From the NCBI GenBank assembly GCA_905142475.1, contig LR990730.1:3968001-4032000 (forward strand): a stretch of DNA of 64,000 bases, read 5' to 3'. This stretch comes from Xanthomonas hydrangeae (GTDB lineage Bacteria; Pseudomonadota; Gammaproteobacteria; Xanthomonadales; Xanthomonadaceae). Below the pieces are notes generated by a model. It was given only the letters and a program-made list of their open reading frames with translations. It was not told the DNA's origin and searched no databases. Position numbers and translations under genes: made by a program. This document shows positions 29,622 through 38,456 of the stretch, piece by piece; positions within the stretch are counted from its first letter, which is position 1; every line of letters begins with the position of its first letter.

Positions 29622-30923
29622 ATGTCTAACGTACAGTTCAGCTCGATATCCTTAGCTGACATTTTTCTCGACAATGAGAATCCGAGGCACGATCCAATTG
29701 ATGCCGAGCCGGACATCATTGCGAAGCTTGTTGCAGACGAAAAGGTCTTAAACCTTGCTAGCAGCATCGCTACACATGGCACAAGCCCACTGGAACGACT
29801 GGCTGTTGTAAGCCACACCACCCAGAAAAATAAGTTTATTGTTGTGGAGGGGAACCGGCGCCTGTGCGCCCTCAAACTTTTGGTGGATCCACATCGTGCG
29901 CCCAACGCTCAGACGCGGCGGGCTCTTGAAGGATATAAGGCAAGCGGAATACCTGTAGCTATAAAAATTGAAGTCGCTATATTTCCAAGCAGAGCCGCGG
30001 CCAGGTATTGGCTATCCCTGCGACATGAGGGCGAGCTGGATGGGGTTGGCACCCGAACCTGGAAGCCAGGCGAGAAAGCGAGATTTAATGCGCAAGGCTC
30101 GCCGACTAGCAACCCCAATACCCAAGCCTTAGCTCTTCTTGATTACGCTGAGCAATCTGGAATTATTAGCAGTCAGCAGAAGAAAGAAATTCCATTGACG
30201 ACAGTAACACGCTATCTATCAAACCCTGTCGTCCGTTCAACGTTCGGTCTAACCAACAGTCGCGATCTCACAATCGATGTTGAGCAAACTGCATTTGATG
30301 GAGTAGTCGGTAAATTCCTGGAGGACGCGGCATCGGGAGATGCAAATTCGCGCACCAACAGCGCGGAGCGTAAGAAGTACGCACAGGAGCTTCAAAAGGC
30401 CGGGATCGCCCCCAAGGAGCGCATTTCCGCGCCAGTACTCGCGATACCAGCCTCCACGGAAAATAAGGTAAAAGAACGCAGGACTACGAGGCATCCTGGA
30501 AAAAGGCCCTACATTATCCCCTCGGAGTTCAAACTTAAAACAAAAGACAATATCCTTCGCCGAGTCTACGAAGAACTTCGGAAGCTTGATCCCGACACTT
30601 ACCCTTTCGCGGGTGGATACCTTCTTCGAGCATTTGTAGAGAAAGTTGCATTTGAATTCGCCAAGCAGCGCGGCAAGGGGACGAACGGCCAGAAGCTACA
30701 TCAGGTCATTCAAACGTGCTGCGATGAGCTCCGCGCTGATGGTGCGACCAATCGGCAGCTGAAGCCTCTCTCCGTTATGTCGACCAATGTCCACAGTTCG
30801 ACGTCACCAGACACACTGGGCGCCTCTGTCCACTTGACCCTTATCCCTACTGGCGACAGCCTTAGAGCTCAGTGGGAAGAGCTTGAAGGAGGCCTGCAAC
30901 TGATGTTGGACAGGATGAAATAA
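29622..30923 (+). CDS. ParB/Srx-fold protein with helical C-terminal domain, candidate defence effector
   Basis: 433 residues. N-terminal ParB-like domain: ISLADIFLDNENPRHDP at residues 9-25 and the nucleotide-binding-type FIVVEGNRRLCALKLL at about 71-86. Middle region is basic and variable. C-terminal 150 residues (YPFAGGYLLRAFVEKVAFEF, later LSVMSTNVHSS... WEELEGGLQLML) look like the helical HEPN-like domain found after ParB or DUF262 domains in restriction-related proteins. It lacks the ParB HTH of partition systems. Followed 61 bases later by a DNA adenine methylase, suggesting a two-gene modification/restriction unit. GC is below that of the phage genes. Confidence 0.6.
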   Translation: MSNVQFSSISLADIFLDNENPRHDPIDAEPDIIAKLVADEKVLNLASSIATHGTSPLERLAVVSHTTQKNKFIVVEGNRRLCALKLLVDPHRAPNAQTRRALEGYKASGIPVAIKIEVAIFPSRAAARYWLSLRHEGELDGVGTRTWKPGEKARFNAQGSPTSNPNTQALALLDYAEQSGIISSQQKKEIPLTTVTRYLSNPVVRSTFGLTNSRDLTIDVEQTAFDGVVGKFLEDAASGDANSRTNSAERKKYAQELQKAGIAPKERISAPVLAIPASTENKVKERRTTRHPGKRPYIIPSEFKLKTKDNILRRVYEELRKLDPDTYPFAGGYLLRAFVEKVAFEFAKQRGKGTNGQKLHQVIQTCCDELRADGATNRQLKPLSVMSTNVHSSTSPDTLGASVHLTLIPTGDSLRAQWEELEGGLQLMLDRMK

Positions 30924-30984
30924 TCGGTGGTCAAGTGCCACCTCTCGCTCTACAATTACTTGTCCACGCCCTAGGTTTGACCCA

Positions 30985-31842
30985 GTGCCCGTTACCGACT
31001 CCCCCCTTCGCTACCCAGGCGGAAAGACTCAGCTTTCCGGTTTTGTAACCGATCTGATGCGTGCAAACGATCTTTTTTACGGGACCTACGTTGAGCCGTT
31101 CGCTGGTGGAGCTGGCATTGCTTGGAAGCTTTTGCTTGAAAACTACATGTCTGAAATCATTATCAATGATATTGACCCATCCGTTTACGCGTTTTGGTCG
31201 TCAGTACTGCGCCACACCGACGACCTATGCGAACTGATAGAAAGAACAGACGTCACTATCGAAGAGTGGCAACGGCAGCGACTGATACAAAATAAGTCTA
31301 AACCCAAGGTTGTTGAGCTTGGATTTTCCACATTTTTCCTCAATCGCACCAACCGCTCTGGAATTATCAAAGCAGGGGTAATTGGTGGAATTAATCAAAA
31401 TGGTAATTACTTACTAGACTGCCGCTTTAACAAGGCGGACTTGATTAAAAAAATAAGACGAATAGCACTATACAAAGATCAAGTTAAGCTACACAGGGAA
31501 GACGCAAAAACCTTTCTTGAAAAAATAAATAAGGTCTCGGGAAAAAGAAGTCTCATAAACATTGACCCCCCGTACTATAAGAGGGGCCCGGAACTATACT
31601 GCAGCTTTTACCAGCACGAAGATCATGTCGAGCTAGCTGGAGTAATAAGAAAAATTAAAACTCCATGGATGCTGACTTATGATGATTCAGCTGAAATCGC
31701 CAATCTTTACGACGGCCTGCCGATCTACAGGAAAGAGCTGAATTATTCTGCGCAGACAAAACGTATCGGGGTGGAGTTGCTGGTTCTAGACCGACGACTA
31801 TCACCCCCCGCCTCTCTAAGTCATGGCGTGCGTACGGCCTGA
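30985..31842 (+). CDS. D12-class (Dam-type) N6-adenine DNA methyltransferase
   Basis: 285 residues from GTG 30985. Ordered motifs of the alpha class: LRYPGGKTQL (residues 7-16), SAM-binding YVEPFAGGAG (about 35-44), INDIDPSVYAFW, catalytic DPPYY near 193. Transfers methyl to adenine N6, probably in a short palindrome; recognition site unknown. Codon use is AT-rich and unlike the flanking phage genes, like its partner at 29622. A GTG start without clear ribosome-binding site suggests low expression. Confidence 0.88.
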   Translation: MPVTDSPLRYPGGKTQLSGFVTDLMRANDLFYGTYVEPFAGGAGIAWKLLLENYMSEIIINDIDPSVYAFWSSVLRHTDDLCELIERTDVTIEEWQRQRLIQNKSKPKVVELGFSTFFLNRTNRSGIIKAGVIGGINQNGNYLLDCRFNKADLIKKIRRIALYKDQVKLHREDAKTFLEKINKVSGKRSLINIDPPYYKRGPELYCSFYQHEDHVELAGVIRKIKTPWMLTYDDSAEIANLYDGLPIYRKELNYSAQTKRIGVELLVLDRRLSPPASLSHGVRTA

Positions 31843-31879
31843 CACGCCGCAGGCCCACGTCAATAACCTTATCACCCAT

Positions 31880-31903
31880 GAGAAAGCCGCCCAGTGGGCG
31901 GCT
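31880..31903 (-). terminator. intrinsic terminator of the leftward phage operon
   Basis: Minus strand AGCCGCCC-ACT-GGGCGGCT followed by TTCTC, 21 bases after the methyltransferase stop. It may also stop rightward transcription from the Dam gene. Confidence 0.75.
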
Positions 31904-31923
31904 CGTGTGGATGCGTCAAAGGA

Positions 31924-32625
31924 TCAGTCGTGCTTGAGCCGATTTCGCGCTACGGACGCGTACTGATCGGTCATCTCAATGCCTACCGAAGCGAAGCCCT
32001 CCAATTGAGCGGCAACCATGGTTGTGCCTGACCCGGCAAACGGATCGAGCACGCGCCCACCTGATTCGCAGATCCGCACCAGCTGCCGCATCAATTCGGT
32101 GGGCTTGCCGGTCAGATGATGCTTGTCAGCCTTGCGCACCGACTCACGGATGACACCCGGCAGCACAGGCGCTCGGCGATCCAGCGGCATGTTGCCCTTG
32201 CTACCCCACACGATGTATTCGGCTTGGTTGCGGAAGCGGCCTAGCTGCGGCCGTACGCCCTCGGTCTTGTCCCAGACGGTGATGCCGCGCCAGGTGAAGC
32301 CGGCGATCTGCAGCGCGTCGGTGGTCAGCGGCAGCTGCCGCCAGTCAGTGAACAGCAACACCGGCGCGCCATCCTTGAGCACACGCGCGCACTCGGACAA
32401 CCACAGGTGCATCCACTTCAGGTGCGAGCGTTGGTCGCGCTCATCGCCAACGAAGTCGGCATGTCCGCCATCCCGGCAGTACTTGGTCGACGGCGGCCGT
32501 GCCCGGGCAGCGGCGGTCAGGCCACCACTCGCATACGGCGGATCAGTGATCAGCGCGTCGAACGAATTCGCTTCGAGCGTGGGCAGGATGGTCAGGGCGT
32601 CGCCCTGCAGAAGCTGGTTTTTCAT
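31924..32625 (-). CDS. site-specific DNA methyltransferase, phage orphan
   Basis: 233 residues. Catalytic ALITDPPYASGG at residues 24-35 precedes the SAM motif RVLDPFAGSGTTMVAA near 192, the order of beta-class N4-cytosine/N6-adenine enzymes; GKPTELMRQLV lies between. No endonuclease is adjacent, so it probably protects phage DNA. The start lies within the com gene (83-base overlap), and expression is likely coupled to Com as in the Mu com-mom pair. Confidence 0.88.
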   Translation of the reverse strand: MKNQLLQGDALTILPTLEANSFDALITDPPYASGGLTAAARARPPSTKYCRDGGHADFVGDERDQRSHLKWMHLWLSECARVLKDGAPVLLFTDWRQLPLTTDALQIAGFTWRGITVWDKTEGVRPQLGRFRNQAEYIVWGSKGNMPLDRRAPVLPGVIRESVRKADKHHLTGKPTELMRQLVRICESGGRVLDPFAGSGTTMVAAQLEGFASVGIEMTDQYASVARNRLKHD

Positions 32626-32788
32626 GGTGAGAGCCTTGTTGGATTCGCTCGCGGCGATCGGAAGTGAGGCTCTCGGCCTTCAGGTGATTGAGCGTGCCGC
32701 AACGCGGGCACTTGATTTGGATTTCATCGAATGCGCCGGCCTTGCACAGCAGGCGGGCGCATTCGCCACAACGGAGGTTCTTGAGCAT
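32543..32788 (-). CDS. com: Com-like zinc-finger translational regulator
   Basis: 81 residues from ATG 32788. Two Cys pairs (Cys7/Cys10 in LRCGECARLL and Cys27/Cys30 in IKCPRCGTLN) match the Mu Com zinc finger, which opens the translation start of mom. After residue 55 the gene overlaps the downstream methyltransferase start. A longer start at 32860 runs into the portal gene and was rejected. Confidence 0.82.
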   Translation of the reverse strand: MLKNLRCGECARLLCKAGAFDEIQIKCPRCGTLNHLKAESLTSDRRERIQQGSHHEKPASAGRRPDHPAHARSEFVRRADH

Positions 32789-32813
32789 TGCGTGGTCTTG
32801 CAGGGGGAAAGGA

Positions 32814-33827
32814 TCACGCGGCCGCTGGCGGCGCGTAGGGGGCGAAGGCGATGACCTCATCGCCCACCCAGTCGTTGATCTTCAACATGCGCGCCTGCAG
32901 TGGCTCCAGTTCGTTGGCGGCCCACACGGCAGCGGCCTCGCGGATCGAGCCGAAGCCGCCTGCGTTCTGCGGCACGATGCCCATGAGCTGGGGCGGGATG
33001 CGCAGCGCGGCCAGCATGTCGTCGCGGGTGATGCCCTTGATGCCGCTGAACTCGTCCTTGGCCGCCACCTCGCTGACCGGGATCAGCTTCAAGCCATCCT
33101 TGTTGCCGCCCGGCGAGTACAGGAACAGGTTGCGGAAGTTGCCCGGCCCCTTAGCGCCCTTCATGGCATTGCGCAGCGCGTCGACGTCTTCCTGGCTTTG
33201 CTGCGGGTCGGTCAGATACAGGATGAAACCGGCATGCGATCCGTTGTTGTAGTACTTGCGCCGAAACAGCGTGGCTGACTCGTTGAGCAGCGCCGACTGC
33301 ATCGCCGGCATCCACTCGGGCAGGCCGTAGAGCTCCTGATCGACGTCGGCTTCGCGCAGCTGGAACACGCTGCCCGGCTCGAAAACGTGTTCGTCGTGCC
33401 AAGTTCGCACCTGGAAGTACTCGCCCTCGGTGATGCCGCGCCGCATGTATTTAGACAGCGGTGCAGCTAGCGACAGCGCACCGCCCATGCGATTGCGGCG
33501 GCGCTCAAGGTAGCCATTGCCCAGCGTGATCCAGTCCAGCGACAGCTGCTCAAACGCCTCGCGCGTCAGCAGCCGGTGCGGCTTGAAGGTGCGCGCCAGC
33601 ATGTTGCGCTTGAAGATCAGCCCGGACTGCAGGAACGGATTACTACGCGTGGTCTTGGTCAGGCCATCCAGCGCCACCGGCGGCTCGTACCAACGCCCGT
33701 TCTGCCAGCACTCCAGATAGTCCAGCACGCCGCGCCCATCGAGCACCGGCGTCGGGTCGCCAAAGGTAAAGGCCTCGGCACGCGTGGGCGCTGCAGGCGC
33801 GGTGGCGGGCAGCTGGTCGGTCAACAT
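32814..33827 (-). CDS. phage portal protein (P2 gpQ family)
   Basis: 337 residues from ATG 33827. Forms the dodecameric DNA entry vertex of the capsid. FTFGDPTPVLD, YEPPVALDGLTKTTRSNPFLQSGL and GGFGSIREAAAVWAANELEPLQ are characteristic of PBSX/P2 portals. Start overlaps the terminase stop (TGATG). Transcribed leftward with gpP, as Q and P are in P2. Confidence 0.93.
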   Translation of the reverse strand: MLTDQLPATAPAAPTRAEAFTFGDPTPVLDGRGVLDYLECWQNGRWYEPPVALDGLTKTTRSNPFLQSGLIFKRNMLARTFKPHRLLTREAFEQLSLDWITLGNGYLERRRNRMGGALSLAAPLSKYMRRGITEGEYFQVRTWHDEHVFEPGSVFQLREADVDQELYGLPEWMPAMQSALLNESATLFRRKYYNNGSHAGFILYLTDPQQSQEDVDALRNAMKGAKGPGNFRNLFLYSPGGNKDGLKLIPVSEVAAKDEFSGIKGITRDDMLAALRIPPQLMGIVPQNAGGFGSIREAAAVWAANELEPLQARMLKINDWVGDEVIAFAPYAPPAAA

Positions 33828-35590
33828 CAAGAGATCTCCATGAAGCCGGAGTTGCGCGCGGTGCGCCCTTCCAGCGGTTCGTTCTGCAGCGCGTGGAACA
33901 GTGCCCACGCAAGGTCCGCGTGGCCGGTCTCTTCGGAGCGGCCAGCGGTGAAGGTGGATTGCCGGCCGCTGGCCGTCATCGTCTTGCGGATGGCCATCAA
34001 CGACTGCGCCACATCGGTCCAGCCGGCGTCGAACTCCAGCCGCCCGTTGTGGATCACGTCGAACGCCTTGAGCACCAGGCGCGTTTTGACCTCGGGCGAG
34101 TAGCTGAAGGTGACCAGATTCGGGAAGAACTGCTTCACCAGCTGCGCCACACCGCTACCCATGCCGGTGGTGTCGATGCCGATATAGGTCACCCAGTAGC
34201 GGCGCGTGATGCGCTCGATCTCGGCGGCCTGCTTGGCAAAGTCCATGCCCCGGAACTGGATCCGCTCCAGCAGCCGGAACTTGCCACCGGGCTGCTGCGG
34301 TGGTGCCAGCACGACCAGGCCGGCAGTGTCGCCGGTCTCGGCCGGGTCGTAGCCGATCCACACCGCGCGATCGCCGTAAGGGCGCGCGGCGAACGGCTTG
34401 TAGTCCTGGCCCCACTCGACCCAGCTGTCGACCATGCACGGTTGCAGCATCGCCAGCGGGAAGATGCTGGCGCCGTCGTCGACGAACTCGCACATCAACA
34501 GGTTGGCGAACGCATCCGGGCTGTATTCCTCGCGCAGCTCGTCGAGGTCGAACAGGTCGCAGCCACGGCCTTGGGCGTCGAGGATATTGACGATCTGCCG
34601 CCAGGCGCGGTCCTGGCAGCGGCGACCGCCGGCCAGCGCGTCATGCGAGACATCGATCTGGATCCGTTGCGCGGCCGGCTTGCCCTTGTTGCGGCGCTCG
34701 CCGGTCCAGAACGTGTAGGCCTCGTGGGCCATGCTCGATGGCGTGCTGAAGTAGGTCTTGCGCCACCTCATGTGCATCGCCATGCCGCTGGCGACCTTGT
34801 TCAACTCGTTGAACCCGTAGGTCCAGAAGAACTCGTCGAAGTAGAAATTGCCGTGGTAGCCCTGCGCGGTGCGTGCGTTGGTGCCCAGGAAGAAGAGCTC
34901 GGCGCCGTTGGGGAATACGATGGTGTCGCCGCCGGAGAGCGTCTCGTCGATCGTCTCGCGCACGAACTGCTGCATGTAGCCACGGAACAGATGCGCTTGC
35001 GCCTTGGAGGCGCTGAGGAAGATCTGATTGCGCCCGGTGGTGAGCGCATCGATCAGCGCCTCGCGGGCGAAGTAGAACGTGGCACCGATCTGGCGCGACT
35101 TGAGGATGATGCGGGTGCGCTCGTTGCCGGCCCGGTACCAGTCGCGCTGGTAATCGAAGCAGCCGTCGACGAACGCCGTGGTCAGCTGTTCGATCTGTTC
35201 CTCAGTGAAGTCGTTGCGCTTGGGCTTCTTCTTCGGCGCGGCGTTGCGGTTGGCCACCGCCGGATTCAAGTCGGCTTCGTTGCCGCCGCCCTGGTAGCGC
35301 TGGATGCGCGCCTGGCGCTCCAGCTGCCGGTGCAGCAGATCAATTTCCTTGAAGTCGCCGCCGGATTTTTCCGGCTTCATGATCAGCACGACCAGGCGTG
35401 CTTCCAGCGCTCCACCGATGCGCTCGACGTTATCTGCGCGATCCCACTCGTCACGCGACTTCCAGCTGTGTACAGTCTTCTCGTTCTCGCCGATGGCCTG
35501 CGCAATTTCGGTCACGCGCCATCCCATCCAGTACAGGAACTTGGCCTGTCTGCGGGTGTCCATCGGGAGCTGGGTAGCAACGCTTTGCAT
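33827..35590 (-). CDS. terminase large subunit ATPase (P2 gpP family)
   Basis: 587 residues from ATG 35590 (GTG 35611 or ATG 35563 also possible; none has a strong ribosome-binding site). N-terminal HTH for DNA recognition (RRQAKFLYWMGWRVTEIAQAIG), ATPase centre RIILKSRQIGATFYF and FYFDEFFW, C-terminal RNase H-like nuclease with GYDPAETGDTAGLVVL and GIDTTGMG. Packages DNA into the prohead. Confidence 0.94.
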   Translation of the reverse strand: MQSVATQLPMDTRRQAKFLYWMGWRVTEIAQAIGENEKTVHSWKSRDEWDRADNVERIGGALEARLVVLIMKPEKSGGDFKEIDLLHRQLERQARIQRYQGGGNEADLNPAVANRNAAPKKKPKRNDFTEEQIEQLTTAFVDGCFDYQRDWYRAGNERTRIILKSRQIGATFYFAREALIDALTTGRNQIFLSASKAQAHLFRGYMQQFVRETIDETLSGGDTIVFPNGAELFFLGTNARTAQGYHGNFYFDEFFWTYGFNELNKVASGMAMHMRWRKTYFSTPSSMAHEAYTFWTGERRNKGKPAAQRIQIDVSHDALAGGRRCQDRAWRQIVNILDAQGRGCDLFDLDELREEYSPDAFANLLMCEFVDDGASIFPLAMLQPCMVDSWVEWGQDYKPFAARPYGDRAVWIGYDPAETGDTAGLVVLAPPQQPGGKFRLLERIQFRGMDFAKQAAEIERITRRYWVTYIGIDTTGMGSGVAQLVKQFFPNLVTFSYSPEVKTRLVLKAFDVIHNGRLEFDAGWTDVAQSLMAIRKTMTASGRQSTFTAGRSEETGHADLAWALFHALQNEPLEGRTARNSGFMEIS

Positions 35591-35684
35591 GCCGACCAGG
35601 GTGCCGCCCACCTCTTAATCCCGACAGTTGAACGACGCGTAATCGCCTGATTTACACGGTGATTGCGTTGCTGCGCTGTGCGTC

Positions 35685-35712
35685 GCGTTTGACCATGGGT
35701 CATCGCAAACGC
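35685..35712. promoter_or_regulatory. dyad in the divergent late-promoter region
   Basis: GCGTTTG...CAAACGC (35685-35712) encloses an inner TGACC/GGTCA dyad, 20 bases before the gpO start and between divergent P and O. A TGT-N12-ACC at 35678 loosely resembles the TGT-N12-ACA site of P2 Ogr. Candidate operator or activator site. Confidence 0.4.
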
Positions 35713-35732
35713 ATCCAGCGCAGAGGACACCC

Positions 35733-36575
35733 ATGTCGGGCAAGGTCAAGAAGTTCCGTTCCAACTGGTTCCGCGTGGCCGTCGAAGGCGCCACCACCGA
35801 TGGCCGCACGATTCAGCGCAGCTGGATCGACGACATGGCCGCCACCTACAACCGCGAGACCTACAACGCCCGCATCTGGATCGAGCACATGCGCAGCCTG
35901 CTGCCGGACTCGCCGTTCCGCGCGTATGGCGATGTCACTGCGGTCAAGGCGGAAGAGGTCGAGATCGACGGCACCAAGCGTCTGGCGCTGTTCGCACAGA
36001 TCGAGCCGACCGCCGACCTGATCACCATCAATAAGTCCAAGCAGAAGCTCTACACCAGCATTGAGGTGCAGGAGAAGTTCGCCAACACCGGCAAGGCCTA
36101 TCTGGTCGGCCTGGCCGTGACCGATTCGCCGGCCAGCCTGGGCACTTCCATGCTCAGCTTCGCCAGCCAGAACCCCGAGGCCAATCCGCTGGCCGATCGC
36201 AAGCAGTCACCGGGCAACCTGTTCACCGTCGCCGAAGAAACCGCGCTGGAATTTAGCGAGGTCAGCGAAGGCCCCGTCGCCAACCTGCTCAGCCGGATCC
36301 GCACCGCGCTCAAGAGCGAGGACGCCACCAGCATCACCGCCGAGCAGTTCGCAGACCTCGGCCAGGGCGTCGAAGAGATCGCCGAGCACGTGCGCGGCCA
36401 GGACGAACGCTTCAACCGCCTGCAGGCCGAACACGCCGAGCAGAAGAGCAAGCACGAGCAGCTGGCAAACGACCTGGCGCAGCTGCGCGAGTCGCTGTCG
36501 CAACAGCCCGACCCCGCGCAGCCCGCACGTCCGGTGGTCACCGGCGGCGGCGCAGCCGTGCTGACCGACTGCTGA
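35733..36575 (+). CDS. capsid scaffolding protease (P2 gpO family)
   Basis: 280 residues, AGAGGA upstream of the ATG. Internal scaffold and maturation protease of the P2 prohead. SNWFRVAVEGATTDGRTIQRSWIDDMAATYNRETYNARIWIEH holds the protease His; SPASLGTSM contains the likely catalytic Ser; the C-terminal half is coiled-coil scaffold (RLQAEHAEQKSKHEQLANDLAQL). First gene of the rightward head operon. Confidence 0.92.
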   Translation: MSGKVKKFRSNWFRVAVEGATTDGRTIQRSWIDDMAATYNRETYNARIWIEHMRSLLPDSPFRAYGDVTAVKAEEVEIDGTKRLALFAQIEPTADLITINKSKQKLYTSIEVQEKFANTGKAYLVGLAVTDSPASLGTSMLSFASQNPEANPLADRKQSPGNLFTVAEETALEFSEVSEGPVANLLSRIRTALKSEDATSITAEQFADLGQGVEEIAEHVRGQDERFNRLQAEHAEQKSKHEQLANDLAQLRESLSQQPDPAQPARPVVTGGGAAVLTDC

Positions 36576-36621
36576 TCCCACACCACACACACGCCGCAGC
36601 GCCACATCCTTCGGAGCCACC

Positions 36622-37635
36622 ATGCAAAACGCCACCCGCCTGCAGTTCAACCAGTTCGCCGAGCAGATCGCCAAGCTCAACGGCATCACCTCCGCCTTCC
36701 ACTCGTTCGCCGTCGATCCGACCGTGCAGCAGAAGTTGGAAACGCGCATGCAGGAATCCAGCGAGTTCCTGTCCAAGATCAACATCATCCCGGTGGACGA
36801 ACTGTCCGGCCAGAAGGTGGGCATCGGCGTCACTGGCAGCATCGCCAGCCGCACCGACACCGGTGCCGGCAAGACCCGCACCCCGCGCAATGTCGCCGCG
36901 CTCGACAAGAACGAGTACGTCGCCAAGAAGACCGACTTCGACACCGCCATCCCGTATGCGCTGCTCGATACCTGGGCCAAGTTCCCGGACTTCCAGGCAC
37001 GCCTGCGCGATGCGATCGTCAAGCGCCAGGCGCTGGATCGTCTGCAGATCGGCTTCAACGGCACGCACGCCGCTGCCGATACCGACCGCGCTGCGTTCCC
37101 GCTGCTGCAGGACGTCAACATCGGTTGGCTGCAGCAGTACCGCACCAACGCCGCCCAGCGCGTGCTGGCCAGCGGCAAGGCGGCCGGCAAGGTCGTTATC
37201 GGCGGCGCCGGCGCCGACTACGGCAACCTCGATGCGTTGGTGTATGACGTGGTGAGCAACCTGCTGGACCCGTGGCACCGCAAGGATCCGAGCCTGGTGG
37301 TGGTGCTCGGCCGCGACCTGATGCACGACAAGTACTTCCCCATGGTCAACAAGGACCAGCCGGCCAGCGAGAAGATCGCCACCGACCTGATCTTGAGCCA
37401 GCGCCGCGTCGGCGGCCTGCAGGTGGCCGAGGTGCCGTACCTGCCGGACGGCGCGTTGATGGTGACTTCGCTGGCGAACCTGTCGATCTACTACCAGACC
37501 GGCGGCCGTCGCCGTTACATCCAGGAAGTGCCCGCCCGCGATCGCATCGAGAACTACGAGTCCTCCAACGATGCGTACGTGGTCGAGGACTACGGCCTGG
37601 GCTGCGTGGTCGAGCACATCGAGATCGAGGCCTAA
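36622..37635 (+). CDS. major capsid protein (P2 gpN family)
   Basis: 337 residues. LQFNQFAEQIAKLNG, TRTPRNVAALDKNEYVAKKTDFDTAIPYALLDTWAKF and YYQTGGRRRYIQEVPARDRIENYESSNDAYVVEDYG are characteristic of the gpN HK97-fold capsid protein. Good Shine-Dalgarno (TCGGAG). The N-terminus is normally trimmed by gpO. Confidence 0.95.
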   Translation: MQNATRLQFNQFAEQIAKLNGITSAFHSFAVDPTVQQKLETRMQESSEFLSKINIIPVDELSGQKVGIGVTGSIASRTDTGAGKTRTPRNVAALDKNEYVAKKTDFDTAIPYALLDTWAKFPDFQARLRDAIVKRQALDRLQIGFNGTHAAADTDRAAFPLLQDVNIGWLQQYRTNAAQRVLASGKAAGKVVIGGAGADYGNLDALVYDVVSNLLDPWHRKDPSLVVVLGRDLMHDKYFPMVNKDQPASEKIATDLILSQRRVGGLQVAEVPYLPDGALMVTSLANLSIYYQTGGRRRYIQEVPARDRIENYESSNDAYVVEDYGLGCVVEHIEIEA

Positions 37636-37638
37636 GCC

Positions 37639-38358
37639 ATGGCCGACAGTCCCGCCAAGCGCCACCACAGCCGCGTGCTCGCCGAGCTGGAAGCCGCCCA
37701 ACGCGCACCGCACCAGTTGATGGCCGGCGCCACGGCTTACGAGCAGCACATGGCGCAGCTGCAGAGCGATCGCCTGCGCCTGAAGCAGATCCAGTCCACT
37801 CAAGGCAAGGCTGCGCTCAAGGCGCAGCTGCTGCCGGCCTACGTGCCGTATCTGGCCGGCGTGCTGGCCGGCGGCCAGGGCGCGCAGGACGAGGTCGTCA
37901 TGACGTGCATGGTGTGGCGCATTGATGCCGGTGACTATGCCGGCGCGCTGGAGCTGGGCGCCTATGTGCTCAAGCATGGCTTGCAGATGCCCGATCGCTT
38001 CTCCCGCACGGTGGGCTGCGTGCTGGCCGAGGAAGTCGCCGAGGCGGCGTTGTCAGCGCAGAAGACCGGCCAGGCGTTCGATGCGGCCGTGCTGGCCGAC
38101 ACCGCCACGCTGACCGCCGAGCAGGACATGCCCGATGAGGTCCGCGCCAAGTTGCACCTGGCACTCGCCCGCGCATCGCTGGCGGGTATCACCGATGAGA
38201 CGCCTGCTGACCAGGCGCAACCCATCGCCGCTGCCGCTGTTGCCGACCTGCAGCGCGCCATCGCACTGCACGGCAGCTGCGGCGGCAAGAAGGATCTGGA
38301 GCGCGCCGAGCGCCTCCTGAAGAAGTTCAGCGTTGAGCCTGCCGGCACCAACGCATAA
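37639..38358 (+). CDS. terminase small subunit (P2 gpM family)
   Basis: 239 residues. SPAKRHHSRVLAELEA near the start and MTCMVWRIDAGDYAGALELGAYVLKHGLQMPDRF are the gpM signatures. Recognises cos for packaging with gpP. Starts 3 bases after gpN. Confidence 0.92.
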   Translation: MADSPAKRHHSRVLAELEAAQRAPHQLMAGATAYEQHMAQLQSDRLRLKQIQSTQGKAALKAQLLPAYVPYLAGVLAGGQGAQDEVVMTCMVWRIDAGDYAGALELGAYVLKHGLQMPDRFSRTVGCVLAEEVAEAALSAQKTGQAFDAAVLADTATLTAEQDMPDEVRAKLHLALARASLAGITDETPADQAQPIAAAAVADLQRAIALHGSCGGKKDLERAERLLKKFSVEPAGTNA

Positions 38359-38456
38359 CCGAGCGTCCCCGCAACCCTCGCCGGCTCGGGGCCGATCCAC
38401 AGCACTCCATCGCTGCGGTGACGCCCCGACCACCGGCGATCTCTTCCGAGCCATCC

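Noticed and set aside
33893..35650. 585-codon open frame on the plus strand
   Set aside because: Antisense of the terminase large subunit.
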